Shown: one piece after another, positions 63,742-64,000 of the stretch
Layout: each line of letters begins with the position of its first letter
How positions within the stretch are numbered: the stretch's first letter is position 1
Origin: an uncultured Polaribacter sp.
GTDB lineage: Bacteria; Bacteroidota; Bacteroidia; Flavobacteriales; Flavobacteriaceae
DNA length: 64,000 nucleotides
Assembly: GCF_947497125.1 (NCBI RefSeq)
Contig: NZ_CANMFI010000001.1
Span: forward strand, 62,001 to 126,000
Direction of reading: 5' to 3'
Position numbers and translations under genes: made by a program
Notes under the pieces: model-generated
The model's input: only the letters and a program-made list of their open reading frames with translations
Told to the model about the DNA's origin: nothing
Database searches by the model: none

Positions 63742-64000
63742 TGAATACTGTGTTTTCTTTAACCATCAAAGTTTCATCCGAAGATATAGATACGCTACAA
63801 CATGTAAATAATTTAGTTTATGTGAAGTGGATGGATGATATTGCTACAACCCATTGGTCTTATTTAACTAAAAATAATCCATTGCCACAATACGTTTGGG
63901 TAGTAACTAGGCATGAAATAGACTATAAAAACCAGGCAACTTTAGGAGATGAAATTCTTGTAAAAACATGGGTTGGAGAAACTAAAGGCATTACTTCTAT
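63741..64000 (+). CDS. Hotdog-fold acyl-CoA thioesterase, N-terminal part
   Basis: Open frame running off the window edge. The visible 86 residues include DTLQHVNNLVYVKWMDDIA (4-hydroxybenzoyl-CoA thioesterase type, with the catalytic Asp of the D-x-x-x-H-V-N pattern) and VVTRHEIDYKNQATLGDEI. The partner substrate cannot be told from this part. Coupled by overlap to the DUF2461 gene. Confidence 0.88.
   Translation, partial: MNTVFSLTIKVSSEDIDTLQHVNNLVYVKWMDDIATTHWSYLTKNNPLPQYVWVVTRHEIDYKNQATLGDEILVKTWVGETKGITS

Noticed and set aside
1..64000. CRISPR arrays, tRNA or rRNA genes, insertion sequences, prophage or toxin-antitoxin genes
   Set aside because: No regular spaced direct repeats, cloverleaf sequence, transposase, integrase or phage structural motifs were found on reading both strands.

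Overview
The window is AT-rich chromosomal DNA from a member of the Bacteroidota, almost certainly a marine Flavobacteriaceae species of the Polaribacter/Tenacibaculum type. The evidence is the set of Bacteroidota-specific families (DUF4295/bL38-like, DUF4835, DUF5606, DUF4199, DUF6913-like, the Bacteroidota omega subunit), BshC and menaquinone genes, promoters of the TTG-N19-TAnnTTTG type, A-rich leaders without Shine-Dalgarno sequences, and flavobacterial gene order (dapA, bamD, rpoZ, coaBC, DUF4835, recN, fabI). No rRNA, tRNA, insertion sequence, prophage or CRISPR array was seen. The genus is inferred, not proven.

Layout. 1-11400: an acetate-utilisation block (small membrane protein end, symporter-STAC-histidine kinase, stand-alone receiver, small membrane protein, acetyl-CoA synthetase), an ABC exporter, a beta-barrel protein, and a reverse-strand operon of Nudix hydrolase, CNB-CBS-DUF294 nucleotidyltransferase and DEDDh exonuclease. 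11400-19000: M42 peptidase, ABC ATPase plus permease/M1-peptidase fusion, a phytase-like lipoprotein and a DUF6913-like protein. 19000-26300: dapA, then bamD-rpoZ-coaBC-DUF4835-recN-fabI. 26300-31050: glycosyltransferase, a reverse operon mazG/DUF5606/def/ruvX, dapD. 31050-42500: surface-polymer genes (GT2, GT25, Stealth, LTA-synthase-like), cca, lipid-type ABC exporter, phosphohexomutase, GtrB-like GT2 and DUF4199. 42600-50700: SRP RNA, SDR, transaldolase-like aldolase, menD, S1 protein, outer-membrane protein, an esterase-fold protein lacking its nucleophile, menB, purU. 50700-58650: FAA hydrolase, cinA, rpmB-rpmG-DUF4295-ftsY, rimO, bshC, rlmF. 58650-64000: lon, DUF2807, DUF1853, DUF2461 and the start of a hotdog thioesterase.

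How the genes fit together. The first block resembles the CrbS/CrbR acetate switch of proteobacteria: a transporter-like sensor kinase, a response regulator and acs, with the CNB-CBS-DUF294 protein and exonuclease that often travel with acs/actP systems nearby. Here the response regulator has no DNA-binding domain, so its output is unknown. The ribosomal/SRP block (bL28, bL33, DUF4295, FtsY, with the SRP RNA 10 kb upstream) serves translation and membrane targeting. The Stealth/GT25/LTA-synthase group suggests phosphodiester chemistry on a surface glycan.

Intergenic DNA carries several palindromic repeat types: a 32-bp perfect palindrome, a GC-richer hairpin after coaBC, AATTACGAATT-type hairpins, and a long imperfect hairpin family with two clear copies and one possible third. 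These repeats, the lon upstream inverted repeats, the receiver-only acetate regulator and the nucleophile-less esterase are the least explained parts of the window. Nothing seen amounts to a clear defence or mobile system.
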